Origin: Opitutus sp.
Lineage (GTDB): Bacteria; Verrucomicrobiota; Verrucomicrobiae; Opitutales; Opitutaceae
Assembly: GCA_009695065.1 (NCBI GenBank)
Contig: SIBR01000022.1
Span: 1-56,528, forward strand
Length of the DNA: 56,528 nt
Direction of reading: 5' to 3'
Shown: piece by piece, positions 25,392 through 33,906 of the stretch
How positions within the stretch are numbered: position 1 is the stretch's first letter
Layout: every line of letters starts with the position of its first letter
Notes under the pieces: generated by a model
What the model was told of the DNA's origin: nothing
Databases searched by the model: none
What the model saw: only the letters and a program-made list of their open reading frames with translations
Program-made: the position numbers and the translations under genes

Positions 25392-27716
25392 TCACAAGAC
25401 CTCCTCCCACCGCTTTCCGTAAAGCAAGACTTCCGGCTCGAGTTCCACGCCTTTCATCTGGCGCACCCGGGCCCGCACGCGGCGCACCAGTTCGAGCACG
25501 TCCGCGCCCGTCGCCTGGCCGCGATTCACGATGAAGTTGGCATGGATGGGAGAGACCTCCGCATCGCCCACCCGCTCGCCTTTCAACCCGCACTCGTCGA
25601 TCAACCGCCCGGCGGACGTCCCGGGGGGATTCTTAAAAATGCAACCGGCACTCGGCTCCCGCGGCTGCGATTCGTGTCGCTTGCGCGCATAGGCGTCCAT
25701 CTGCCGTTTGACCGCGTCCGCGTCCGCCTGCGCCGCCGGCCGCAGCAGCGCCCCGAGGGCCACCGCGTCGTGCAATTCCGCGCAGTGCCGGTAGTCGACG
25801 TGCATGGCGGCCCGCGCGAACGAGGTGACCTCGCCCGTGATCGACATCACCCGCACCTCCTCCACCACATCGAACATCCAGCCGCCCATCGCGCCGGCAT
25901 TCATCCGCAGCGCGCCCCCGACCGAGCCCGGAATCCCCTCGAGAAACTCGAAGCCGACCAGCCCCGCCCGCGCCGCCAGCCCACACAAATTTTTCAACCG
26001 CAATCCCGCCCCGGCCCAGACCCGGCCGTCCGGCCGCGGCTCGAAACGCGCCCAGACTTCGTGCGCGAGCGAGATCACGAGGCCGTTTACGCCCTCGTCG
26101 GGCACGATCAGATTCGACCCGCGCCCGAGGAAAAACACTTCCACGCGACGGACGTCCGCCGCCCGCAGGAGCGCCTGCAAATCGGTCTCGCTGGCCGGTT
26201 CGGCATAGAGGCGCGCCGCGCCCCCGACACGCATCGTGGTTTTGGTCGCGAGCGCTTCCTCGCGCTTCACCTTTGTGTCGCTGGAGACCAGCGCGCGCCA
26301 CGCGGTGGCTAGGGCGTCCCACTGCGCGCCGCGGGCCACCTCGCTCCGGAAAACCTCCAACCACTCCCGCGCCTTGCGGTCGATGTCCCCCGCGCCGACG
26401 AACGCCACGAGATCGCCGCGCCGCACGTCGCGGGCCAACGCGCCGAAAAATCCCGCGTCGCCCCCCGGCAGGTAACTCACGCCCAGCGCGGGCGTACTCC
26501 GCACGAGTTCGGCGTAAATATCCGCCGTCGTACCACCCGCCATCGGCGCCTCTCCGGCGGCATAAACGTCGAGCAGGTGCACCCGGTCGCTCGCGGCGAG
26601 CGCCGCCGCGAACTCCGTCTTGAACTGCGCCGTGCGGCTGAACCGATGCGGCTGAAAAATCACAACCAGCCGGCCGGCCTCGCCAACGCGGCGGCGCAAA
26701 CTCGCCAGCAGGGCGCGAATCTCGGCCGGGTGATGGGCGTAGTCCTCGAGCACGGTCACACCGTTCGCCGCGTGCAGCACCGTCTGCCGCCGCCGCACGG
26801 CGGGGTAATCCGCCAGCGCCCGCGACGAAATCTCCACGCCCATCAGTTGGGCCGCCGCGAAGGCGGCCACGGCATTGGCGGCATTGAATTCACCCCGGGC
26901 CCGAATGACCGCTTCCGTCGCCGGCAGTTTTCCGCCCAGCCGCAACGTCGTACGCTCACCTGCTTCGGCGATGATTTCCCCGCGAAAATCGCCGGCCCGT
27001 CCGAACGTGAGACACGGTCGCGGCTGCTTCCCCGCCAGCCGCGCGCTGAGCGAGCATGCATCCGAGATCAGCACGGCGCCCCGCGTCCGCCCCAGCAGGG
27101 CCCCAAACGTCGCCTCGAGGTCCGCCAGCCGCGGATAAAAATCGGGGTGATCCCAGTCGAGATTCACCACCACGGTGATCTCCGGCGAAAATTTTTCGAT
27201 CGTGCCATCACTCTCGTCGATCTCGGCCACGACCCATTCGTTGGAACCGGCCCGCGCCGGCGGAGTGTCGTCCGCAAACAGCCCACCGAGCACATAGCCG
27301 GCGGGAAAATTCGCGCGGAGCAGGGCCGTCACGAGCATCGCCGTCGTTGTCGTCTTCCCGTGCGATCCGCAGATCGCAACCAGCTTTTTATCCCGCACCG
27401 CCTCGGCCAGCAATTCGCCCCGCCGCACCAGCGGCAGGTTGCGCTCGCGGGCCGTGAGATAGGCCGGATGCGTTTTCGCGATTGCCGAGGAATAGGCCAC
27501 CAGATCGCAGTGGGTCGCGGGCTGACCCAGCGTGACCCCCCCGCGCGTGAGGGCCGTCCGCATCTCGTCGGTCAACGCGTCATCCTCGCCCGTGACCTCG
27601 AATCCGAGCCGCGCCAGGTAGATGGCGAGCGGGCCGACGCCCATGCCGCCCACGCCGACACAGTGGATGCGGCGCACGTCGCGACCGAACAACGCGGGGG
27701 AGGTTTCGGGTCTCAC
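25392..27716 (-). CDS. murC/murB: MurC-MurB fusion: UDP-MurNAc--L-Ala ligase and UDP-MurNAc dehydrogenase
   Basis: This 774-residue protein joins two steps of cytoplasmic peptidoglycan precursor synthesis. The N-terminal MurC part (about 1-455) shows the UDP-binding HCVGVGGMGVGPLA, the ATP loop AICGSHGKTTTTAML, and the ligase C-terminal domain landmarks EDYAHHPAEIRALL and FQPHRFSRT. The C-terminal MurB part (about 475-774) has the FAD-binding RVGGAARLYAEP and FLGRGSNLIVPDEGV, GIPGSVGGALRMNAGAMG, and the catalytic region GCIFKNPPGTSAGRLID. Thus MurB feeds UDP-MurNAc directly to MurC in one polypeptide. No frameshift or linker stop is present, so the fusion is genuine in this assembly. It follows murG in the cluster. 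Confidence 0.95.
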   Translation of the reverse strand: MRPETSPALFGRDVRRIHCVGVGGMGVGPLAIYLARLGFEVTGEDDALTDEMRTALTRGGVTLGQPATHCDLVAYSSAIAKTHPAYLTARERNLPLVRRGELLAEAVRDKKLVAICGSHGKTTTTAMLVTALLRANFPAGYVLGGLFADDTPPARAGSNEWVVAEIDESDGTIEKFSPEITVVVNLDWDHPDFYPRLADLEATFGALLGRTRGAVLISDACSLSARLAGKQPRPCLTFGRAGDFRGEIIAEAGERTTLRLGGKLPATEAVIRARGEFNAANAVAAFAAAQLMGVEISSRALADYPAVRRRQTVLHAANGVTVLEDYAHHPAEIRALLASLRRRVGEAGRLVVIFQPHRFSRTAQFKTEFAAALAASDRVHLLDVYAAGEAPMAGGTTADIYAELVRSTPALGVSYLPGGDAGFFGALARDVRRGDLVAFVGAGDIDRKAREWLEVFRSEVARGAQWDALATAWRALVSSDTKVKREEALATKTTMRVGGAARLYAEPASETDLQALLRAADVRRVEVFFLGRGSNLIVPDEGVNGLVISLAHEVWARFEPRPDGRVWAGAGLRLKNLCGLAARAGLVGFEFLEGIPGSVGGALRMNAGAMGGWMFDVVEEVRVMSITGEVTSFARAAMHVDYRHCAELHDAVALGALLRPAAQADADAVKRQMDAYARKRHESQPREPSAGCIFKNPPGTSAGRLIDECGLKGERVGDAEVSPIHANFIVNRGQATGADVLELVRRVRARVRQMKGVELEPEVLLYGKRWEEVL

Positions 27717-27777
27717 CGGCGGACTCCCGGATCTTTCCTGTCCGCCATCCGGCGGGAGCGGCCTATGGCAACGGCGT

Positions 27778-28902
27778 TCATGCGGTGGCCGGCCGGACGT
27801 GATCTGTCACGCCCGAACGCGCGGCGATCTCCTCGATGTCCCGCAGGAGCAGGTCGAGGGAACTCACGCGGTCCATCCGTTGCAGGTTGCCCCGGAATTT
27901 GCGCAGCAACCAGTCGTTGAAAATGACATCGAACACCTCAGCGCCCAGCCGGCCGATCTCCGTCTGCTCAATCACCAAGCCCCCACCCTGGCGCTCGAAA
28001 AACGCCGCGTTCGCGCGCTGGTGATCGTCGGCCGCCTGAGGATAGGGCACGAGGATCGCCGGAGTCTCGCAGCGGATCAACTCGGCCAGCGTGCCGGCGC
28101 CGGCGCGGGAGACGACGAGATCGGCCGCCGAAAGCAGGTCCGCAATCTGGTCGCTGAACGCCGCAAAAATCGCCCGCACCGGCTGACCGGTCTTCGTCGT
28201 GCCCTCGATCACACCTTCGGTGCCCTTGCTCAGGCCCATCACGCAATAAACCTGGATACCCTCGGCGGCGAATGCGGGCCACTGGCTCCGGATCCAGTCG
28301 TTGAGCGCACCCGACCCCTGGCTGCCCCCGAGAATGACGAGCAGACGCTGGTTTGCGTCCAAGCCCAGGGCCGCGCGGGCCGTGGCCTGCGGCCGACGAA
28401 CCATCTCGCGTCGCACCGGCAGCCCGCAATGCCGGGTCGCGACGGAGCGGATGCCCGGAATCCGGATACCTAGCGGTAAATAAACCCGCTGCGCAAACCG
28501 CCCGAACGTCCGGATCGCGAGGCCGGGCACGCGATTGGATTCGTGCATCGCGGCCGATACGCCCCGGAGCCACGCCGCCAGCATCAACGGGACCGAGGTG
28601 AATCCGCCGAAGCCCACGACCGTATCGGGCCGCATATCGCGCAGCAACCGCCAGCAAAACCAGAAAGCCCGCGCCTGAGAAACCGCGCAGCGCAGCAATG
28701 CGAGCGGCCGCCAGGAGAACCCCGTGCCCGGCATCCGCTCGAAACGCAGCCGGGGATATTTTTCCAGCAGGCGGGCATCGACCTTCTTCTGACTGACGAG
28801 CAGCAGCGATTCATGCCCCCGTGCGGCGAGCCCCTCGGCCAGCGAAATACCCGGCGAGAGATGCCCGCCCGTACCGCCACAGGAAATGAGAAACTTGCTC
28901 AT
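27778..28902 (-). CDS. murG: UDP-GlcNAc:lipid I GlcNAc transferase MurG
   Basis: The 374-residue GT28 glycosyltransferase converts lipid I to lipid II at the inner face of the membrane. The N-terminal SCGGTGGHLSPGISLAEGL loop and HESNRVPGLAIRTFGRFA bind the acceptor; the C-terminal domain has LVILGGSQGSGALND and the donor-binding SRAGAGTLAELI. Length is normal. It sits between ftsW and murC/murB, as in most dcw clusters; the gap to ftsW is 105 bases with nothing notable. Confidence 0.95.
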   Translation of the reverse strand: MSKFLISCGGTGGHLSPGISLAEGLAARGHESLLLVSQKKVDARLLEKYPRLRFERMPGTGFSWRPLALLRCAVSQARAFWFCWRLLRDMRPDTVVGFGGFTSVPLMLAAWLRGVSAAMHESNRVPGLAIRTFGRFAQRVYLPLGIRIPGIRSVATRHCGLPVRREMVRRPQATARAALGLDANQRLLVILGGSQGSGALNDWIRSQWPAFAAEGIQVYCVMGLSKGTEGVIEGTTKTGQPVRAIFAAFSDQIADLLSAADLVVSRAGAGTLAELIRCETPAILVPYPQAADDHQRANAAFFERQGGGLVIEQTEIGRLGAEVFDVIFNDWLLRKFRGNLQRMDRVSSLDLLLRDIEEIAARSGVTDHVRPATA

Positions 28903-29007
28903 GTCAGACGCTCCTTCTCGTTGATCTGGTTCGCCGTCGTTATCCGTTTCGCCCGGGCCATGGCCGAATCGGGGTGCCCGCCAGGGTCGAATGGAGGGAA
29001 AAGTGTT

Positions 29008-30162
29008 TCATGCCAGCACCTCGCGCATGGCCCGTGTTTCCTCCCGCAGCGTCGCCCGGCCCCACGTGCGTTGGGTGTTTAGGATGATGCCGAGCAGCGT
29101 GCCCATCAGCAGGAGATTCGAGAGTCCCGCGCTGATGAAGGGCAGGGACATTCCCTTGGTGGGAAAAACTCCCGTTACGACGCCGAGGTTAATCAGCGCC
29201 TGCAGACAGATCAACAGGAGGCAGCCCGTCACGAGCAGAAAGTGGAAGAGATTGGGCGCGCGCCGCAGGTGGAGCAGGCCCGCCACGAAGATGATCGTAA
29301 ACAAAACCACCACGCTGACGGTGAACCAGAGGCCCAGTTCCTCGCCGACGACGGCGAAGATCATGTCGGTATGCGCTTCGGGGAGATAACTCAGTTGCTG
29401 CCGGCCCTGCCCGAGCCCGGCGCCCTCGACTCCACCGACGGCAAAGGCGGCCAGGCCCTGCCGAAGCTGGTAGGATTTCTCCTCGCTCAAAAATTCCATC
29501 ATGCGGCGCAGCCGGTTGGGGTTGTGGGCGATGAGGCCGCCGAAGGCCGTGCCGACGACCACGAGCGTCGGCACGATATAGCGCCACTTCGCGCCCGCCA
29601 TGAAGAGCAGCACGAGGCCCACCGCAAACATCAGCGCCGCGGTGCCGAAATCGGGCTCGAGGATCACGAGCCCGGCCGCGCCGCTGATCAGCGCCAGCGG
29701 CCAGAAAAAACCGCGCTGCAACTCGCCGATGCGCGTCTGATTCAGGGCCAGATAGTGCGCGAGACAGAAGACCAGACCGAGCTTGGCAAACTCCGAAACC
29801 TGAATCACCGCCGGACCCAAGCCGAGCCAGCGGCGCGCCCCACCCCGCCAGACGCCCACATGCGGAATGAGCACCAGTACCAGCAGGACCGCGAGGGCGC
29901 CACCGAACCACCAAGCATAGCGGCGGGCGTAGTCGAGGTTGATCCGGCTCGCGACGAAGCACAGTCCCATCGCCGCCGCCACGCCGACCAACTGTTTGTT
30001 CAGGTAGAAATACGGCCCCTGCTTCATCGCCGCGCTCGCGCTGAAAAGAATCGTCAGGCCCAAAAGCGTCAGGCCGAGCGCGCAGACGATGATGACCGTG
30101 GCCGGATTGAGCAGGGACCGGGCGGAAGTGTCGGCGGGCGGGATGCTGGGCATGGGCGGCAA
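29008..30162 (-). CDS. ftsW: Septal peptidoglycan glycosyltransferase FtsW (SEDS)
   Basis: The 384-residue SEDS protein has about ten transmembrane segments and polymerises lipid II at the septum together with FtsI. Recognisable regions are FLSEEKSYQLRQGLAAFAVGGVEGAG with the conserved G-x-GQGRQQLSYLPEAHTDMIFA stretch, and the C-terminal GVVTGVFPTKGMSLPFIS containing the family's PxxGxxLPFxS motif. It starts at ATG 30162, four bases after the stop of the LysM gene, implying co-translation with it. RodA would be the paralogue alternative, but the dcw location supports FtsW. Confidence 0.93.
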   Translation of the reverse strand: MPPMPSIPPADTSARSLLNPATVIIVCALGLTLLGLTILFSASAAMKQGPYFYLNKQLVGVAAAMGLCFVASRINLDYARRYAWWFGGALAVLLVLVLIPHVGVWRGGARRWLGLGPAVIQVSEFAKLGLVFCLAHYLALNQTRIGELQRGFFWPLALISGAAGLVILEPDFGTAALMFAVGLVLLFMAGAKWRYIVPTLVVVGTAFGGLIAHNPNRLRRMMEFLSEEKSYQLRQGLAAFAVGGVEGAGLGQGRQQLSYLPEAHTDMIFAVVGEELGLWFTVSVVVLFTIIFVAGLLHLRRAPNLFHFLLVTGCLLLICLQALINLGVVTGVFPTKGMSLPFISAGLSNLLLMGTLLGIILNTQRTWGRATLREETRAMREVLA

Positions 30163-30166
30163 CGAA

Positions 30167-31099
30167 TTAGTTGTTCTTCGGCGCCGGCGTCATCGGGTTG
30201 TCTTCGACTTTGATGACGGGAACGTCGCCCGGGTTTGAAGCTGGTGCGGACGCGGAGGCATCGAGAATATTGAAGATCGGCTTGCTTTCGGGGTCCTTGG
30301 CCGCGGGGTCGGCGGTCTTCGCCCCGGATTTGCCCGCGCCCTTGGCCGCGGCGCCCGCTGGCTGCCAGCCGGGAATGGAAAGCTCCACGCCGGCCCGGAT
30401 TTTTTGCGGATCGGAAATGTTGTTGGCGACGGCGATCTCGCCCTGCTTCACTCCGTAGATCCGCGCGATCGTCCCGAGCGTTTCGCCGGGCTTGACCACG
30501 TGCTTGACGCCATTGCCCGCCACGGGCGCCGATCGGAGACTCTCCGCCGGCTTGGCCGCACCGGTCGTGCCGTTGGTGACGTTGCCGGTTGCCGCAGCGG
30601 CCGGAGCCGCCGAAACGGATTTCCCGGGCATGATGAGCTTCTGGCCCACGTGCAGCGCGACGTTGGTCTTCAGGTTATTGGCGGCTGCGATTTGCGCATA
30701 GGGAATATGAAATTTCTTCCCGAGATCCCAGAGGGTGTCTCCGGCCTTCACCGTGTAGGTGGTCGCCGGCGTGACGTCGGTGACCGGGATCGTCTGCAAG
30801 GTGGAGGCGGCAGGAGAACCGGGCCGGGTCGGCACGAAACGCACCCCGCCCGAAGTCGTAGAGTCCGTCGCCGGCGCATCCGGATTGAACGTGACGGGGG
30901 CGGCGCTTACCGGCGAGGACGCGTTCTTCGGTTCGCTAAAGGGGAGGCGGACCGAGGCCGGCGGCTCGGTCTTGGCGACCGTATCGATCGGAGCCGGCAT
31001 CGGCTTCGACGTCGAACTGCATCCCGGATTGGCAAAAATCAGGATGAGGGCAAACAAATGGATGCCGATGACGATGCCGAAAATCTTGAGGACTTTCAT
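30167..31099 (-). CDS. Membrane-anchored protein with two LysM domains, inside the dcw cluster
   Basis: The 310-residue protein starts with an N-terminal hydrophobic anchor (IFGIVIGIHLFALILIFA, residues 6-23) followed by NPGC, a poor lipobox, so a signal anchor is more likely than lipidation. A low-complexity Ala/Pro/Thr linker leads to LysM 1 at about 115-158 (TYTVKAGDTLWDLGKKFHIP) and LysM 2 at about 199-243 (KHVVKPGETLGTIARIYGVK); the tail is again low complexity. LysM domains bind N-acetylglucosamine in peptidoglycan, so the protein probably lies in the periplasm against the wall. It is four bases upstream of ftsW and 45 bases downstream of murD, so it should be transcribed with them. A role in septal wall synthesis or hydrolase recruitment is inferred from position; no catalytic domain is seen. 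Confidence 0.88.
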   Translation of the reverse strand: MKVLKIFGIVIGIHLFALILIFANPGCSSTSKPMPAPIDTVAKTEPPASVRLPFSEPKNASSPVSAAPVTFNPDAPATDSTTSGGVRFVPTRPGSPAASTLQTIPVTDVTPATTYTVKAGDTLWDLGKKFHIPYAQIAAANNLKTNVALHVGQKLIMPGKSVSAAPAAAATGNVTNGTTGAAKPAESLRSAPVAGNGVKHVVKPGETLGTIARIYGVKQGEIAVANNISDPQKIRAGVELSIPGWQPAGAAAKGAGKSGAKTADPAAKDPESKPIFNILDASASAPASNPGDVPVIKVEDNPMTPAPKNN

Positions 31100-31144
31100 A
31101 TTAAGAATGGTTGATTGGGTTGTGAAGACTTGGGAAGTTGAATG

Positions 31145-32446
31145 CTATCTCAAACTGACGGGCGAAGCACCGAGCTCGCATACTAGGCTTTCGAATTGGT
31201 TCCCCCGGTCCTCGTAATTGCGGAACATGTCGAAACTGGCGAAGCCGGGACTGAGCAAAACGTGATCGCCCGGCACGGTCAGCTCGGCCGCCCGACGCAC
31301 GGCGTCGGCCAGCGAGCCGCAGCGAGTATGGGCCACGCGAAACGCCGAGCAATGAAATGCGAGCTCGGGGGCCGCTTCGCCCAACAGGACGGCGTGCTTC
31401 ACCCGCGGCGCGATGCGATGCACGAATCCGGCCAGGTCGCCCCCCTTCGGCTTGCCGCCGGCGATCAGCACCACCGGCGTGGAAAAACCCGCAAGCGCCG
31501 CCTCGACCGCGTGGAAATTCGTGGCCTTTGAGTCATTCCAATACGTCACGCCTTCGACGGCCGCGACGCGGGCCAGCCGGTGCCGGCCCAAGTGAAAACT
31601 CCGCGCTGCGGTGTACAACGCCGCCTCGTCGTAACCGGCCGAACGCCACCATGCGGCGGCGAGCAGAAAATTTTCGCGCTGGGGATAGTTCGCAAAAACG
31701 GTGCCGGCGAGCCGCTCGTCCGCCGGCTGACCTTCGGTCGGTACCGCCGCCCCCGGCGGCAGCGTCCGGCCGAATTTCTGCGCATAGCCTTGCACCGACG
31801 TGCCGGCGAAGACCGCGCCGCCGGCCCCCTTGGCCGTGGCGGTGTGCACAACGAGATTCCATTTCGCGCTGAAGTAGCTCTCGAGGCCCGGATGGCGTTC
31901 AAGGTGGTCCTCGGCGAAATTCGTCCACAGCAGCGCATCCACCCGGAAGTGGCCGAGCGTCTCCGCTTGGAACGAACTCACCTCGCAAATCGCCAAGGCC
32001 TCCCGTTTTCCGCCCGCCTGCTCCGCGGCGAGCTGCGAAAGCGGATGACCGATGTTGCCCGTCGCATGCGCCTTGCGACCGACACCCTGGAGCGCGTGGG
32101 TCAAAAATTCCGTCAGCGTGGTTTTTCCGTTCGTGCCGGTGATGGCGATCACCCGGCCGCGCCAGAAAAGGGAACCGAAATCGAGTTCACTAAGACAGGC
32201 CGCACCGGCCGCGCGGGCGCGTTTGAGCCACGGATGCTCCGGGAGAAATCCCGGGGAGACGATCGCGAGCGCGTGCCGCCGGGCGGCCGCTGCCGTCAAT
32301 TCGACGCCGCGCGCGTCGTAGACGACCGCCGGCACGGCCAGTGCCGCCAGCAGGGCGCGCACGCCCTCCCCGCTCACGCCGCCGCCCAGGATGGCGACGG
32401 GCTTCGCCAGCAGGGGCGCGAGGAAATCGGGCGGCGCAGGCAGCAT
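31145..32446 (-). CDS. murD: UDP-MurNAc-L-alanine--D-glutamate ligase
   Basis: The 433-residue Mur ligase adds D-glutamate to UDP-MurNAc-L-Ala in the cytoplasm. An N-terminal Rossmann-like UDP-binding domain (KPVAILGGGVSGEGVRALL) precedes the ATP loop VIAITGTNGKTTLTEFL and the central FAEDHLERHPGLESYFSAK region; the C-terminal domain carries YWNDSKATNFHAVEAAL and LIAGGKPKGGDLA. The ATG at 32446 lies one base after the stop of the small ORF at 32448-32672, and has no clear ribosome binding site, so its translation probably depends on coupling. Confidence 0.95.
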   Translation of the reverse strand: MLPAPPDFLAPLLAKPVAILGGGVSGEGVRALLAALAVPAVVYDARGVELTAAAARRHALAIVSPGFLPEHPWLKRARAAGAACLSELDFGSLFWRGRVIAITGTNGKTTLTEFLTHALQGVGRKAHATGNIGHPLSQLAAEQAGGKREALAICEVSSFQAETLGHFRVDALLWTNFAEDHLERHPGLESYFSAKWNLVVHTATAKGAGGAVFAGTSVQGYAQKFGRTLPPGAAVPTEGQPADERLAGTVFANYPQRENFLLAAAWWRSAGYDEAALYTAARSFHLGRHRLARVAAVEGVTYWNDSKATNFHAVEAALAGFSTPVVLIAGGKPKGGDLAGFVHRIAPRVKHAVLLGEAAPELAFHCSAFRVAHTRCGSLADAVRRAAELTVPGDHVLLSPGFASFDMFRNYEDRGNQFESLVCELGASPVSLR

Positions 32447-32447
32447 G

Positions 32448-32672
32448 CTAGAGCAGGATCAACTGGCGGCCGGAGGCCGGGGCCTGGTCGGTCGCGCTGG
32501 CGGACTCAACGCCGGTTTCGGCGCGGTCGTCGGCCCAGCCGCCCCGCGGGGTCCGGGGAACGTGGTCCGACACGATGGCGCGAATCGGCACGTCCAGCAG
32601 GCGCAGGACCGAGGTCCGTTGCGCCATCAAGGCCGGACCCGAAACGCGGATAACTTGAGCGGATGATTTCAT
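32448..32672 (-). CDS. Small unknown ORF wedged between mraY and murD
   Basis: The frame encodes 74 residues beginning MKSSAQVIRVSGPALMAQR and ending GRQLILL. I recognise no family. It starts two bases after the mraY stop (TAA-CC-ATG) and stops one base before the murD ATG region, so it fills the whole interval exactly, and this fit is the main support that it is translated. It has no signal peptide or transmembrane segment; the N-terminal half is moderately hydrophobic (SVLRLLDVPIRAIV), the C-terminal half is polar. It begins with M-(K/R)-x-x-AQV like the other small ORF at 40306-40545. It may be a genuine small division/wall protein or a coupling ORF that lets ribosomes reach murD. Confidence 0.6.
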   Translation of the reverse strand: MKSSAQVIRVSGPALMAQRTSVLRLLDVPIRAIVSDHVPRTPRGGWADDRAETGVESASATDQAPASGRQLILL

Positions 32673-32674
32673 GG

Positions 32675-33790
32675 TTAGCGAAGCTTGAGCGTGGCGAGGC
32701 CGGCGAGCGCGCAACCGATCGAGAGCACCCAGAACCGGATTACGACTTTCGTCTCCGGCCAGCCTTTTTTCTGAAAATGATGGTGGATCGGCGCCATCAG
32801 GAAGAGCCGGCGGCCCGTCCCAAAACGTTGGCGGGTGTACTTGAACCACCCGACTTGCAGCACGACCGAGAGCAACTCCCAGACGAAGATGCCCCCGACA
32901 ATCACCAGTGTGAACGGCTGGTGAATCATAAAAGCTATGACACCGATCACCCCCCCCAGCGGGAGTGAGCCGGTGTCGCCCATGAAGACCTCGGCGGGAT
33001 GCGAGTTGAACCAGAGAAAGGCCATGCAGCCGCCGATGAGCGCGCCGCAGATCACGGCCAGTTCGCCGGTGCCCGGCACATGGCTGATCAGCAGGTACTC
33101 GGAGAGAAAAATGTGATCGGCCAGGTACGCCATGATCGCGAAAACCAGCACCACCGGAATGGTGCAGCCCACGGCCAGGCCATCGAGCCCGTCCGTCAGG
33201 TTGATCGCGTTGCTGAACCCGACGATCCAGAGATAAATCAGCACGAGCAGCAGCCACCACGGCATCTGCGTGATCACGGCGTGCTTCACGAACGGCACCC
33301 AGAATTCGCGGATCTTCGTCGCGCTCAGCGGATGCCAGAACAGCACACCGAGGGCGACGAGCGTCACCACGGATTGCCACAGGATCTTTTCTCGCGAAGA
33401 GATACCGTCGCGGTTCTTGTGCACGACCTTGAGGTAGTCGTCGCGGAAACCGGGCACCGTCAGTGCAGCGTAGACAAACAGGCTGACCAGCACCCAGACA
33501 TTGGGGATCGCCCAGAGCACGGCGCTGGTGAAGACGGAAAAGAAAATGATCAACCCGCCCATCGTTGGCGTGTGCTTCTTGTCGGAATAGGTGTCGCCCA
33601 ACGATCCGGTCCGGTCGTCGATGTAGCCGTGCCCGAATTTCAGCTCGCGGAAACGCCGGATCAGCATCGGGCCGATCACGAATCCGATGATGAGGGCCGT
33701 CGCGGCGGCGAGCCCGGTCCGAAAAGTGATCGAACGCAGCAGGCGAAGCGGCCCGAAATAGGCGTCGTAATCGGCGAGGTAGCTCAGCAT
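32675..33790 (-). CDS. mraY: Phospho-MurNAc-pentapeptide translocase MraY
   Basis: The 371-residue polytopic enzyme transfers phospho-MurNAc-pentapeptide to undecaprenyl phosphate, forming lipid I. About ten transmembrane helices are visible. Active-site landmarks are KHTPTMGG, the acidic pair in GFRDDYLKV, NAINLTDGLDGLAVG, FMGDTGSLPLGG and the histidine-rich APIHHHFQKKGW. It starts at ATG 33790, 116 bases after the murF end, and is followed two bases on by the small ORF. Confidence 0.96.
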   Translation of the reverse strand: MLSYLADYDAYFGPLRLLRSITFRTGLAAATALIIGFVIGPMLIRRFRELKFGHGYIDDRTGSLGDTYSDKKHTPTMGGLIIFFSVFTSAVLWAIPNVWVLVSLFVYAALTVPGFRDDYLKVVHKNRDGISSREKILWQSVVTLVALGVLFWHPLSATKIREFWVPFVKHAVITQMPWWLLLVLIYLWIVGFSNAINLTDGLDGLAVGCTIPVVLVFAIMAYLADHIFLSEYLLISHVPGTGELAVICGALIGGCMAFLWFNSHPAEVFMGDTGSLPLGGVIGVIAFMIHQPFTLVIVGGIFVWELLSVVLQVGWFKYTRQRFGTGRRLFLMAPIHHHFQKKGWPETKVVIRFWVLSIGCALAGLATLKLR

Positions 33791-33906
33791 CGCAGCCCCC
33801 TTACCTGCGCCCGCGCCCGGCCCCCGCCCACCACCCGCGCCGCGGTGCCCGGCCCATATTTATCCGACTCGGAGTGAGGATGCTCGTGCTGCATAGCCGG
33901 GTTGAA

